From assembly GCF_026810225.1 (NCBI RefSeq), contig NZ_CP113865.1, forward strand, positions 2,128,001 to 2,192,000: DNA of 64,000 bases. The letters are read 5' to 3'. The DNA comes from Caldicellulosiruptor morganii. Its GTDB lineage: Bacteria > Bacillota > Thermoanaerobacteria > Caldicellulosiruptorales > Caldicellulosiruptoraceae. Position numbers and translations under genes: made by a program. Shown here one piece after another: positions 55,457 through 64,000 of the stretch. The notes beneath the pieces are model-generated. The model had not been told where the DNA came from, ran no database searches, and was given only the letters and a program-made list of their open reading frames with translations. Positions within the stretch are counted from its first letter, which is position 1. The number at the start of each line of letters is the position of its first letter.

Positions 55457-58294
55457 TTATTTGAGAAATGCCCTCATAATAACCGCTGCAGTCTCTGCTC
55501 TGGTTGCATTGCTCTTGGGCGCAAAAGCATTATTTGCTCTGCCTTCCATTATTCCATTTTCGACCACAGTGGATACATATCCTTTTGCCCACTCTGCAAT
55601 CTGATCATTGTCAGTAAATGTATATTTTGCCTCTGTAGAATTCGAGATTTTACCAGTCTTCAACAGTACCATTGCAATTATTTTTGTCATTTCTTCTCTT
55701 GTAATTGGTGCATTTGGAGCAAACTGCGTTGCACTTCTACCATTTACAATTCCCAAATTATACAATGTAGCAACGTATGGATAGAACCAGTCTGTTTTCT
55801 TAACATCTTTAAATTTGGTAACCTCCTGATCTTCCACGTCAAACTGGAAAGCCTGAACAATCATCTTTGCAAACTCTGCTCTTGTCACATTCTTCTGCGG
55901 TTTAAATGTTCCATCCAAATAGCCCTCTGTAATACCTTTTGCAGAAACTAATTGAACATATTCAAAATACCATGCCTTTGAATCAACATCCTTATATGTC
56001 TTGGAATAATTACCAATATAAATGTATGAGCCAAGTCTATTTATATTTACTATAAAACTGTTCAAAGCTTTTGCGTAGTTACCAGGAACAATACCTGTTC
56101 CTAATGTGTCTGCACTGTAAGCAGCATAATTTGTCTCTTTATCAATCTTCTTATTCAAGATTAAAACAATAGATAATGATGGATTCACTTTTGTAAGCAT
56201 CTCATCACCAGCACTTATACTTACTGCAACAGCCTGTGAAACAGCATCCGAAATTGTTGTCGGCGATACAGTAATAACAACTTTATCACTACTAATAGCT
56301 GATTTTGGAACAAAAATCACAAAGTTTTTAGAAGTCAACAATACACCGGTAATCTTGCTGTCACCATTTATCTTTTCAATGGCGTCTTTTTCTATGACAA
56401 TGTTTGCTTCTTTGTCACCCATTATACCAACTGGCACAGCACCACTAATCATATTTATCAAATTCTTAAATGCCGCATTTTTTATTTTGCCAGCTACAGT
56501 GCTCATATATGAAGTTTTTGAAAGTGCATCTGCAACAAAACTGCTGTCTACTGAGTAGGTAATGCTATCTTCACTTTCAATCATCTTTGGAACAACAGCA
56601 CTTATTGCAAATGCCTTTACGAATATGCTGTAGAGCTCATTTTTTGTTTTCCCATAAATTACCGTTTTCTGAACTGCTGATAATGAGCTATTTTGTACAA
56701 CTTTATCAAAAGCATTTGCAATATTAACTGCATTATCAATTATGCTCTTTACTTGATTCGTATTGCTGAACTTGTCAATTGCATTTACAATTGTTTGGCT
56801 TACTTTTTCAAAGATATCTACTGCATTGTTTGCATCCTTTTCACTGGCCAACTTATTCGCTAATTGCTGTGATAAAGTTACAAATGTATCAATATCACCT
56901 GATTTACTTGTCTCATCCATTCTATCTAAAATCTCTGGTATAGTCAAAACCTCAGGAGTCGGTTTGGGAGTTACTGTTGGCTTTGGAACAGGTGTTGATA
57001 CAGGTGTTTCTGTGGGAGCTACTGTTGGTGTTGGTGTCACAGATGCTGTTGGTTCAGGTGTGACAACAGGACCGACTATCGGACCCGGAATAATTGGACT
57101 TCCAATAGGCAATGTTGGTGTTGCTGTTGGGGTTGGTGTTGGTGTCTCTGTTGGTGTTGCTGTTGGGGTTGGTGTTGGTGTCTCTGTTGGTGTTGCTGTT
57201 GGGGTTGGTGTTGGTGTCTCTGTTGGTGTTGCTGTTGGGGTTGGTGTTGGTGTCTCTGTTGGTGTTGCTGTTGGGGTTGGTGCTGGTGTCTCTGTTGGTG
57301 TTGCTGTTGGGGTTGGTGTTGGTGTCTCTGTTGGTGTTGCTGTTGGGGTTGGTGTTGGTGTCTCTGTTGGTGTTGCTGTTGGGGTTGGTGCTGGTGTCTC
57401 TGTTGGTGTTGCTGTTGGGGTTGGTGCTGGTGTCTCTGTTGGTGTTGCTGTTGGGGTTGGTGCTGGTGTCTCTGTTGGTGTTGCTGTTGGGGTTGGTGCT
57501 GGTGTCTCTGTTGGGGTTGGTGTTGGTATAACTTCAGTGTAAATTAATCCGAGCGAATCTAAAACAAGTTTTGCACCAACTTTTTCCTGTTCATTTCCAA
57601 CTAAATTGACGGCATCTACAATAATTTGAAATGCATCTCTTATTGCCAACTTATTGTCAGCTGACTCAATGGGATCAGTTAACTGAGTATTCAGAAGATC
57701 TATTAAATTATAAACTCCATGATCGTAGACATAAAATTTATTTTCTTTCTCATCATATATAATTGGCTTATACTCATTACCAATGTAACTTAATATTATA
57801 ATTCCATCTCTTACTTTCTTCAAAAGATACTCTGCTTTGCTCACATCACCCACAATTTCTATAAGCTTATTTACAAAATCACCTGCAGCAACATCCAGGG
57901 AAACAGTACCATTTACCAGGCTCACAAACCAGCTCTGCCCCTCGTTACTCTGTGAAGGTGGATAACCTGCCATCCAGGAAAGAAGATTTTCTATCGCTGT
58001 TTCATCCAATCCCAAAACATCCTTAAGCCTTTGTGCAGCCCCTGGTCCACTCGATAGCTTTTCAAAAGCGTCTATCAAGTATTGCTTACCTTCACCACTT
58101 ACAAACTTGCTAATAAGTGCAGCAATCTCTTCGGCTGCATTTGAATCTTTAACTGCTGAAATAAACCTACTCAAAATCTCTTCAGTATAGCTCTTGCAGT
58201 TGTCATAGGAAGAACTTTGCCCGTATGCAATTATGTTTACCAGTAGAAACGCACATATCATTCCAAGACTAACTATTCTCTTGATTTTTTTCAT
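55457..58294 (-). CDS. SLH-domain surface protein 2 with Thr-Pro repeat linker
   Basis: 945 residues from ATG 58294, which has GAGGAGG seven bases upstream. A GTG one codon earlier is too close. A signal peptide ([16 protein letters not shown]) precedes a helical N-domain like that of SLH protein 1. A Thr/Pro-rich linker of about ten 12-residue units (about 255-390) follows, then a middle domain, and three C-terminal SLH domains (from about 768 to the end) with TRAE/TREE motifs. The linker resembles O-glycosylated spacers of surface proteins. Expected location is the S-layer. Its upstream region is shortened by an IS110 insertion. Confidence 0.92.
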   Translation of the reverse strand: MKKIKRIVSLGMICAFLLVNIIAYGQSSSYDNCKSYTEEILSRFISAVKDSNAAEEIAALISKFVSGEGKQYLIDAFEKLSSGPGAAQRLKDVLGLDETAIENLLSWMAGYPPSQSNEGQSWFVSLVNGTVSLDVAAGDFVNKLIEIVGDVSKAEYLLKKVRDGIIILSYIGNEYKPIIYDEKENKFYVYDHGVYNLIDLLNTQLTDPIESADNKLAIRDAFQIIVDAVNLVGNEQEKVGAKLVLDSLGLIYTEVIPTPTPTETPAPTPTATPTETPAPTPTATPTETPAPTPTATPTETPAPTPTATPTETPTPTPTATPTETPTPTPTATPTETPAPTPTATPTETPTPTPTATPTETPTPTPTATPTETPTPTPTATPTETPTPTPTATPTLPIGSPIIPGPIVGPVVTPEPTASVTPTPTVAPTETPVSTPVPKPTVTPKPTPEVLTIPEILDRMDETSKSGDIDTFVTLSQQLANKLASEKDANNAVDIFEKVSQTIVNAIDKFSNTNQVKSIIDNAVNIANAFDKVVQNSSLSAVQKTVIYGKTKNELYSIFVKAFAISAVVPKMIESEDSITYSVDSSFVADALSKTSYMSTVAGKIKNAAFKNLINMISGAVPVGIMGDKEANIVIEKDAIEKINGDSKITGVLLTSKNFVIFVPKSAISSDKVVITVSPTTISDAVSQAVAVSISAGDEMLTKVNPSLSIVLILNKKIDKETNYAAYSADTLGTGIVPGNYAKALNSFIVNINRLGSYIYIGNYSKTYKDVDSKAWYFEYVQLVSAKGITEGYLDGTFKPQKNVTRAEFAKMIVQAFQFDVEDQEVTKFKDVKKTDWFYPYVATLYNLGIVNGRSATQFAPNAPITREEMTKIIAMVLLKTGKISNSTEAKYTFTDNDQIAEWAKGYVSTVVENGIMEGRANNAFAPKSNATRAETAAVIMRAFLK
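57112..57540 (-). repeat. Tandem 36-base repeat coding for the Thr-Pro linker
   Basis: About ten full 36-base units and partial ends, each encoding a 12-residue [10 protein letters not shown](A/T)P-type unit. The units differ mainly at one Ala/Thr codon. The high identity suggests recent expansion and likely length variation between strains. Open frames on the opposite strand are only repeat shadows. Confidence 0.9.
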
Positions 58295-58347
58295 CACTTT
58301 ACCTCCTCGTATAATATGATTATCAAATCACTTAAAACTTCATATCT

Positions 58348-58379
58348 CAATTGGTACATTAAATTATTAGTACCAATTG
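58348..58379. promoter_or_regulatory. Perfect inverted repeat in the SLH protein 2 leader
   Basis: CAATTGGTAC and GTACCAATTG are separated by 12 AT bases, about 55 bases upstream of the start codon. It may be an operator or a leader hairpin stabilising the abundant message. No clear promoter could be fixed nearby. Confidence 0.4.
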
Positions 58380-58559
58380 ATTACTGGAAACTGACCTTGA
58401 TAACAAAGCTTTTCTTAACACATTCACTTCTTAAAAAATTGAATATTAAAATTGACTGCTACAGTTTAAATTTGCCCTTTATCTCTGGTAAACTAATATC
58501 AGAAAAAGTTTAAGCCTGATTTAGTTTATTTGGATATTTTTTGACCACCTCCTGCTGGA

Positions 58560-58790
58560 CGTGCTTTGATATCTGCACGCCACAGCTTGAGAAAGACTGA
58601 ACCCCAAAGGATTACATGAGTAATGTTTACTCGTTTGCTGTGCACGGTCAGTTTACCACATCTGATTTGAGCATGTCAGATGTGTGCACCCTGTAAACTG
58701 CTCCGTAGCTCTAATATCGGCGAGGCTGCATTACATGTAATCCCCAGGGATAAAGGGCAAAACTTTTTTCTAACACCACACACTTTAGAA
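58560..58790 (+). ncRNA. Candidate IS110 guide (bridge/seek) RNA leader
   Basis: A chain of stems upstream of the transposase: CGTGC/GCACG (58560-58579); GAGTAA/TTACTC (58618-58632); CAGTTTAC/GTAAACTG (58649-58656 with 58693-58700) enclosing CACATCTGA/TCAGATGTG (58657-58665 with 58676-58684); and ATTACATGTAAT (58730-58741). The nested stem with internal loops is what a guide RNA with target- and donor-binding loops would look like. Ends are inferred. Confidence 0.5.
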
Positions 58791-58804
58791 AGGAGGCCTT
58801 TAAA

Positions 58805-60049
58805 TTGCCAAATACTTTAATCGTGGGCATTGATATCAGTAGTCAGTCAAATTCTATCTTCTTCATCGATGATGCCGGAAATCACTTGATTAAAAAACCC
58901 TTTTCCTTGCCTAACGATCAAGAAGGTGCTAATGAATTAATCAAAAGAGTCATTGACTGCCTCAGCCAGTATAATCTGTCCTACGTTAAATTCGGCATGG
59001 AAGCAACTTCACATTACGGTTGGCATCTGCATTTGTATCTTGCTTCCTCTTCTGAATTACTACCTTACAAACCAACCTTTTACGTGCTCAACCCAAGCAT
59101 CGTCAAAGGATTTAAAAAGATCTACACTTTCTTGCCTAAAACAGATAACATCGACGCTGTCGTTATTGCTGAATGCGTCAGGTTCAGTAAGCTAAATCCA
59201 ACACCTTTGCCTGACTTCAAATATGCTGCACTACAACGCCTTACCAGAATGCGCTATCACCTTGTTCATAATCTAACTCGCGAAAAAAACAGAGCTCTCA
59301 ATCTCATATACCTTAAATTCTCCACTTATTCTCAAGACTGCCCATTTTCTGATATCTTCGGTAAGGCATCTTGCGCTATCATCGAAAACTTCACCCCAGA
59401 TGATATTGCTTCCATGCCTTTAGAAGATTTAATTAAATTTGTATCTGACAACGGCAACAACAGATTATCAGATGTCAATAAAATCGCTGAAATACTTAAA
59501 ACCGCTGCTAATCGTTCATACAGATTACATCCTCTGTTGGCTGAGGCAAATGACTTAGCTTTGTCTATGACTCTTGAAAACATTAGATTTATGCAAGAAC
59601 AACTTAAAAAACTCGACAAAGAAATCTCAAAACTTCTTAAAGCTTTCTCCCAAACCTTGACCACCATCCCTGGCATAGGAGATGTTCTTGCAGCCGGCAT
59701 CATCGCTGAAATCGGTGATATCAAGCGCTTCAAAAATGAAGCTGCTTTAGCTAAATACTCCGGCCTTGTTTGGACTCAATACCAATCAGGCAATTTCAAT
59801 GCCCAGGAAACCTCATTGGCTAAGTGTGGTAACCAATACCTGAGATACTATCTTGTTGAGGCTGCTAACTGTGTTAGGGTGCACACAGTCCGTTATAAAG
59901 CCTTCTACAACAAGAAGTTCTCAGAGGTTACCAAACATCAGCATAAACGTGCCCTCGTCCTCACCGCAAGACGATTAATTCCTCTGATCTTTGCAATGCT
60001 CAGCAAAGGTCAAATATATCAAGAAAGAGGTGATGTTTACAATACTTAG
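58805..60049 (+). CDS. IS110-family transposase (DEDD recombinase)
   Basis: 414 residues from TTG 58805, which has AGGAGG eight bases upstream. The RuvC-like N-domain shows VGIDISSQSN (Asp10), FGMEATSHYGWHL (Glu66) and LPKTDNIDAVVIAE (Asp pair near 113-116). The C-terminal Tnp20 domain has TLTTIPGIGDVLAAGIIAEI and YQSGNF, with the family serine. It appears intact. It would use the RNA encoded just upstream to choose donor and target DNA. Confidence 0.9.
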   Translation: MPNTLIVGIDISSQSNSIFFIDDAGNHLIKKPFSLPNDQEGANELIKRVIDCLSQYNLSYVKFGMEATSHYGWHLHLYLASSSELLPYKPTFYVLNPSIVKGFKKIYTFLPKTDNIDAVVIAECVRFSKLNPTPLPDFKYAALQRLTRMRYHLVHNLTREKNRALNLIYLKFSTYSQDCPFSDIFGKASCAIIENFTPDDIASMPLEDLIKFVSDNGNNRLSDVNKIAEILKTAANRSYRLHPLLAEANDLALSMTLENIRFMQEQLKKLDKEISKLLKAFSQTLTTIPGIGDVLAAGIIAEIGDIKRFKNEAALAKYSGLVWTQYQSGNFNAQETSLAKCGNQYLRYYLVEAANCVRVHTVRYKAFYNKKFSEVTKHQHKRALVLTARRLIPLIFAMLSKGQIYQERGDVYNT

Positions 60050-60259
60050 TTAATCCCATTTCTTAATTTAATAATCTTCTCAAAACAAGCTGCCAGTTAA
60101 ATTTTTCCAGGCTGAGCGGCTCGGTATTCTATTGCCTTTTTTGCCCTAATTATCTAAAAAATTTTTTTAAAAAACCCCCTTGACATTATACCGTTTGTCT
60201 TTTTTTAGTACATTTTGTAATTAAATAGACATTTTTTTTGAAAAATTTTGAGTTTCACT

Positions 60260-60570
60260 TAAGCTTCTAAAAATTTAAATAAGGCTAAAATTTGATGGGC
60301 ATAATATACTGTTACTTTGTTGAAATTTCTTTTCAGGTAATGTCTATTAGGTACAGCACATCCAAGTACGATTGCCAATAATACACCAGGCTCTTAGCTG
60401 CACTCCTATCAACAAAAGCTTCCCTGGAATATCCAAAACCACTGTACATGCGCATTTAAACCTCATTTAGCACTTCCTCAAGGCATAAAGTTTTATCCCC
60501 CATCACCTCACTCAATTTTGTATTTTTCGTCAGTAAATTTCCCACACATTGTCTTTAATTAGGAAGACTT
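60260..60570 (-). pseudogene. Decayed coding region of unknown family
   Basis: The minus strand gives protein-like pieces: TKNTKLSEVMGDKTLCLEEV, a stop, then MYSGFGYSREAFVDRSAAKS, a frameshift, then CAVPNRHYLKRNFNKVTVYY and LALFKFLEA before a stop at 60260. I cannot assign a family. The remaining gap (60571-60932) shows no gene or clear signal. Confidence 0.35.
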
Positions 60571-60932
60571 AAAAATTTGTCGCTTCTCCAGCCAAGCATT
60601 GTTATGGACTTTTTAGAAGCCCTGACACATTAAAATTACCACTTGATATGCTGCAATTTGTTGGTTTGTTTTTGCTGACTATTTTTAGTTTAAGTTTTAC
60701 CGCAAAATTTTCTACTCTATTATTATACAAAAAAAGGTTTTATATTTTCAACATAAAATTTCTCTAATGGATTTTATCTGTAAGGCATATTTGTATTTTC
60801 TGACATATTAGGTTGCACGCTTTCATTCAATTGATTATCCTAATTCATATGCGCAAACTGCTGCGTTATTTCTGTATTGTAATCACTCAAAATATTACCA
60901 ATTTTAGATAGTGAAAAATTTGTTATATAAGG

Positions 60933-62474
60933 CTACTTTAGCAGGAATAACAACCTATACTTATTGTTTGGTGTAATGATACCATAAACACTATCATTTA
61001 TTTTTGAAATTGTTGATGTATTCAAGCTATAAGATAAAACTTTATAGCCTTTTCTCAAAAGGATAAACCATTTAACATCTCTTCGTGCAAAAATAATATT
61101 ATTGCTGTGTATAATAATTTCATTGTATTTTGCAGAAACAAGTTCTTTTGTATTTAAATCAGCAACTCCCCAATTCCCATTCAACTGAAATGCCACCAGT
61201 CCACTTTTTACTTCACCAATTAGATCATATCTAATTGGTAATAATATATCACCATTTAAGTTTAACAATCCCCATTTCTTATTCTTTTGGACTATCATAT
61301 AATTTTTTTCACCCAACCATATTGCATCATATACAGGTTTTATAACAAATTCCCCTTTTTGATTTACAACCCCCCATTTTTGACCGACTTTAACTGCAGC
61401 ATAACCTGCGTTAAATTGTGTGATTTCATCACCTTTAACTCTGTTGACAATTTTCTCTTTGTTTATATTAATGAAATAAATAAACCCATCTACATCTTTG
61501 ACACATATCAGGTTATCAGATGAGAGCATAACCGCATTCCTGTCAAAACTTTGTGTTAAAAACCTTCCTGTTTTAAAGTATATATATGTTCTATTTCCTT
61601 TTTTTAATTCGATCCACCCTTCTTTATGTGACCATGCATCTTCATAGGAAGCTGGAACTCTTTGCTGAAAAGTTTGTATATCCAAAATACCCCATTTCCC
61701 ATCTATCATAATTGGCAGACAATTCTTTACATTGATTCTAAAATCACTAAAATAAAAATTCTCAAACATTTTCTCATTTTTAGTTGATCTGGGTTTGACC
61801 ACCTTATAACCTTTTTTGTTTTTCACAAGGAAAGTTTCCTCATCTTCAAGGACTTGAACATCATCATAATCAAATGGCACAAGAACTTTATTTTCCAGTG
61901 ATATGATGCCCCATTTATTATTCTTTTTTGCTGCTATTGTTTTGTTTGTATGTATTATTATGTCTTGATACTGTGGTTTTACCAGATACCTTCCTGTATT
62001 GTCTATTATCCCCCATTTACCGCCATAGCATACCGCTGCAATTCCTTTTGTAAAAGACGTTACATTCTGATACTTACAATCAACAACCTCTTTACCATTT
62101 ATGTTAATAAATCCCCATTTTCCTTCTCTTTTAACAGGCAATAACCTTTCACATTCAGGTAATATCCTTTCAAATTGGGGTTTAACAATAATATGCCCTC
62201 GCTTATCCATAATACCCCATTTATCATTTTGTTGAAACATAATAAGATTGCTCCCTGCACTTGCTACATTTTCAAACTCTTCTTTTGATATTTTGAAATA
62301 CCCATTTGCAATTCTTGCTTTGTATGTATTATATCCAAGCACTGTAATTATTAACATTGGTACAGCAATTGCAACTGCTATAAAAAATTTTTTTAAATAA
62401 ACCATATTAATGCCTTTTGAAACCTTTTCTACAGTTTTTTTTCTCTTCTTTGCCTTTTTTTTCTTATTTGACAC
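60933..62474 (-). CDS. Membrane-anchored WG-repeat protein
   Basis: 513 residues from GTG 62474, which has AAGGGGGA upstream. A lysine-rich N-terminus and one membrane helix (FFIAVAIAVPMLIITVLGYN, about 31-50) precede at least eight WG-type repeats. Each has a KWG(I/F/V/L) core and an (I/V)KPQY/F-like end, for example NDKWGIMDKRGHIIVKPQF and GGKWGIIDNTGRYLVKPQY. These build a beta-propeller-like domain of unknown partner, most likely facing outward. It stands alone between an IS110 region and a membrane glycosyltransferase gene. Confidence 0.88.
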   Translation of the reverse strand: MSNKKKKAKKRKKTVEKVSKGINMVYLKKFFIAVAIAVPMLIITVLGYNTYKARIANGYFKISKEEFENVASAGSNLIMFQQNDKWGIMDKRGHIIVKPQFERILPECERLLPVKREGKWGFININGKEVVDCKYQNVTSFTKGIAAVCYGGKWGIIDNTGRYLVKPQYQDIIIHTNKTIAAKKNNKWGIISLENKVLVPFDYDDVQVLEDEETFLVKNKKGYKVVKPRSTKNEKMFENFYFSDFRINVKNCLPIMIDGKWGILDIQTFQQRVPASYEDAWSHKEGWIELKKGNRTYIYFKTGRFLTQSFDRNAVMLSSDNLICVKDVDGFIYFININKEKIVNRVKGDEITQFNAGYAAVKVGQKWGVVNQKGEFVIKPVYDAIWLGEKNYMIVQKNKKWGLLNLNGDILLPIRYDLIGEVKSGLVAFQLNGNWGVADLNTKELVSAKYNEIIIHSNNIIFARRDVKWFILLRKGYKVLSYSLNTSTISKINDSVYGIITPNNKYRLLFLLK

Positions 62475-62587
62475 TTTGTCAGTCCCCCTTCCTGCTGTGA
62501 TAATTATAAGCCTTGTACATTAATAATTGTGTATGATTCAAATAACCTCAAATTATCATTTTTACTTCGGCTCAGCAGAATTAAATT

Positions 62588-63991
62588 CTATTTGAATTTT
62601 ATTTGCTGACTCTTTATCTTAAGTGCTTCTAAAGTAAGAACAGTTACTATTAAAACTGATGCAAAACAATTAATACACGATACTATGGTGTTCATAGCAT
62701 CCTGTTTGATAAAATAGGTGTTCCTAAAGGCGTATTTTAGCACATCAGCTGTATTAATAAAAGACAAAATAGAAATACCTATTGTTATAAAAAACCACTT
62801 TTCTTTTCTCGTAAATTTAAAGACTAAAAGTGAAAATATTAGCGTATATATCAGGTATCTTTCATGCATTCCAGTCATAAAATTAAAAGTTACCAGGCCT
62901 ATCAGAAAAAACGAAGTGCAAAGCCCTTCAGCATAAGCAAATGTATCCTCATTGTCATTTTTCCGTGTTTTGTTATCAAACTTAGATATCAGAATCAAAA
63001 CACTGAGAGTGTATACAAACAGCAGTACAATTATATTAATGATGTTGTACATCGAACCCAATTTCACCCAGTTGAGTCCCAATGCATAGTAAATGTTGTA
63101 TGCATTTACTGTATAATAGGGATATTCACCCGCAATTTTTTTATAAAATTCTATTAACCACAGGTAATTATGATAAGGCATAAATGCCAAATAAAATCCA
63201 GCACACACAATAATAAAGCCAATAATTTCACCAAAAACAAATTTAACATCCTTCTTCCCCATCAATCGATAAAGCCACGTAAAAAATACTGCAGGAAGGA
63301 ATAACAACACCTGAGGCTTTGTAAATGTCAAAAAGCCAAGAACCACTCCACCAAATGTGTACCAATTATACCTAATACACAAAACATATAACATAAATAA
63401 AAACAGGACAAAATTATCAGTTTGCCCCCACATTGAAGACAACAAAATTAATACAGGACTCAAGGCAACAAAAATTTCAATTTTCTTCTCATTTTTTGTA
63501 CCATGCTGTTTCAATGTACCAAGCAGAAGTACAATTCCAATATCCGACATTATATTCGGTATCTTTACTAAGAAGGTATCAATAGTATTGTTGATTGATA
63601 ACTTTACGGCGATTGACTTTATCAATCCGATTATAATCAAATAACCAGGAAAATAGTCAATAAATATTCCTTTTTCGTATAATTCAAATGGTTCTGTTGC
63701 AGCAATATTCATCCATGCACGAAAACAGTTAATATCAATTGGATGCCCAGTAGTATTAATTCCTAAAATAAGCCTTATTAAAGTTGCAATAATTAAAAAG
63801 TACAAATAACTGTTTGAATTTGTAACAAAAGAACTTTCGGAAAAAAGCAAAAAGTAAGCATAAATTACTACCGCATAAAAAGCAAAGAAATACAAAGAAA
63901 TAACGTCAAAATTATTTGAATTTACTCCCATATCTTTTGCATGCAAACCAAATTCGAAAATCCACCACACAATCATTAAAACTAAAAACAT
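62588..63991 (-). CDS. GT-C-like membrane glycosyltransferase (may continue past window)
   Basis: 467 residues with about 11-12 membrane helices. An early outside loop, NTTGHPIDINCFRAWMN, carries the acidic residue expected in GT-C mannosyltransferases (DUF2029/PMT-like). Others are SSMWGQTDNFVLFLFM, FTKPQVLLFLPA and a late TGMHERYLIYTL. It probably uses a polyprenyl-linked sugar to glycosylate a surface molecule. The first ATG lies nine bases from the window edge and has no ribosome site in view, so the true start may be outside. Confidence 0.7.
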   Translation of the reverse strand: MFLVLMIVWWIFEFGLHAKDMGVNSNNFDVISLYFFAFYAVVIYAYFLLFSESSFVTNSNSYLYFLIIATLIRLILGINTTGHPIDINCFRAWMNIAATEPFELYEKGIFIDYFPGYLIIIGLIKSIAVKLSINNTIDTFLVKIPNIMSDIGIVLLLGTLKQHGTKNEKKIEIFVALSPVLILLSSMWGQTDNFVLFLFMLYVLCIRYNWYTFGGVVLGFLTFTKPQVLLFLPAVFFTWLYRLMGKKDVKFVFGEIIGFIIVCAGFYLAFMPYHNYLWLIEFYKKIAGEYPYYTVNAYNIYYALGLNWVKLGSMYNIINIIVLLFVYTLSVLILISKFDNKTRKNDNEDTFAYAEGLCTSFFLIGLVTFNFMTGMHERYLIYTLIFSLLVFKFTRKEKWFFITIGISILSFINTADVLKYAFRNTYFIKQDAMNTIVSCINCFASVLIVTVLTLEALKIKSQQIKFK

Positions 63992-64000
63992 GGAAATAAA

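Larger units (their letters stand above)
58545..60110 (+). mobile_element. IS110-family element 2
   Basis: A DEDD transposase gene (58805-60049) with about 250 structured bases upstream. No terminal inverted repeats are seen, so both ends are approximate. It lies between the SLH protein 2 gene and a decayed coding region. It differs strongly from element 1 in protein sequence and strand, so it is an independent arrival. Confidence 0.65.

Noticed and set aside
57112-57540. Regular repeats that could suggest a CRISPR array
   Set aside because: Units are contiguous with no spacers and keep a protein reading frame. No cas genes are in the window.
56763-57542. Long open frames on the plus strand rich in Val/Gly or Leu/Val
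   Set aside because: They are reverse-strand shadows of the 36-base Thr-Pro repeats. They have no ribosome site and no family-like composition.

Overview
The window is AT-rich bacterial DNA with a low-GC, thermophilic Firmicutes character: strong AGGAGG-type ribosome sites, S-layer homology (SLH) proteins, and many insertion sequences of several families. The overall gene style fits Caldicellulosiruptor best. That is an inference from memory, not a database match. I saw no rRNA, tRNA or CRISPR array.

Layout. (1) 1-4035: the 3' end of an ABC-2 permease gene, then a leftward TetR / ABC-ATPase / FtsX-type permease unit with TetR-like operators over two promoters. (2) 4110-12990: an insertion-sequence pile-up. 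It holds a decayed IS4-superfamily element, a soluble hydrogenase-like chemoreceptor gene, an IS1634-type remnant, an IS481-like element fused in frame to a second copy of the ABC-2 permease tail, and an IS110 element with a structured non-coding leader. (3) 12987-16760: ordinary genes, namely two small hypothetical genes, a DUF815-type ATPase, and an endonuclease/adenine-methylase pair that looks like a type II restriction-modification system. (4) 16936-28570: a decayed IS30, scattered surface-sugar genes (glycosyltransferase, two polysaccharide pyruvyl transferases, a FrhB-like Fe-S protein, VanZ, a dead hexapeptide acyltransferase), a full-length IS1634-type element, and a nested set of IS4/IS21/IS3 remnants. 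(5) 28580-58294: about 30 kb of leftward cell-surface polysaccharide genes. (6) 58545-63991: a second IS110 element with a structured leader, a decayed coding region, a membrane-anchored WG-repeat protein and a GT-C-like membrane protein.

How the polysaccharide genes fit together. The upper part (53.7-41.8 kb) provides GDP-fucose (Gmd, Fcl), UDP-glucuronate/UDP-xylose (Ugd, UXS), a WbaP-type initiating transferase, WecG-type and GT4 glycosyltransferases, a Wzy-like polymerase, and the Wzz / tyrosine kinase / PHP phosphatase control module. The lower part (39.2-28.6 kb) carries a PglF/PglC/PglD/PglE-like set that could make and attach a bacillosamine-type sugar. It is followed by three GT4 enzymes, a second polymerase and a GT2. 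Two paralogous SLH proteins bracket the upper block. No Wzx-type flippase is visible. The window therefore looks like one or two glycan assembly lines tied to the S-layer, broken up on the left side by insertion sequences.

The least ordinary items are the hydrogenase-like soluble chemoreceptor, the two IS110 leaders that are bridge-RNA candidates, three unrelated IS elements that each bury the transposase ribosome site in a hairpin, and a tyrosine kinase whose tail has 13 consecutive tyrosines.
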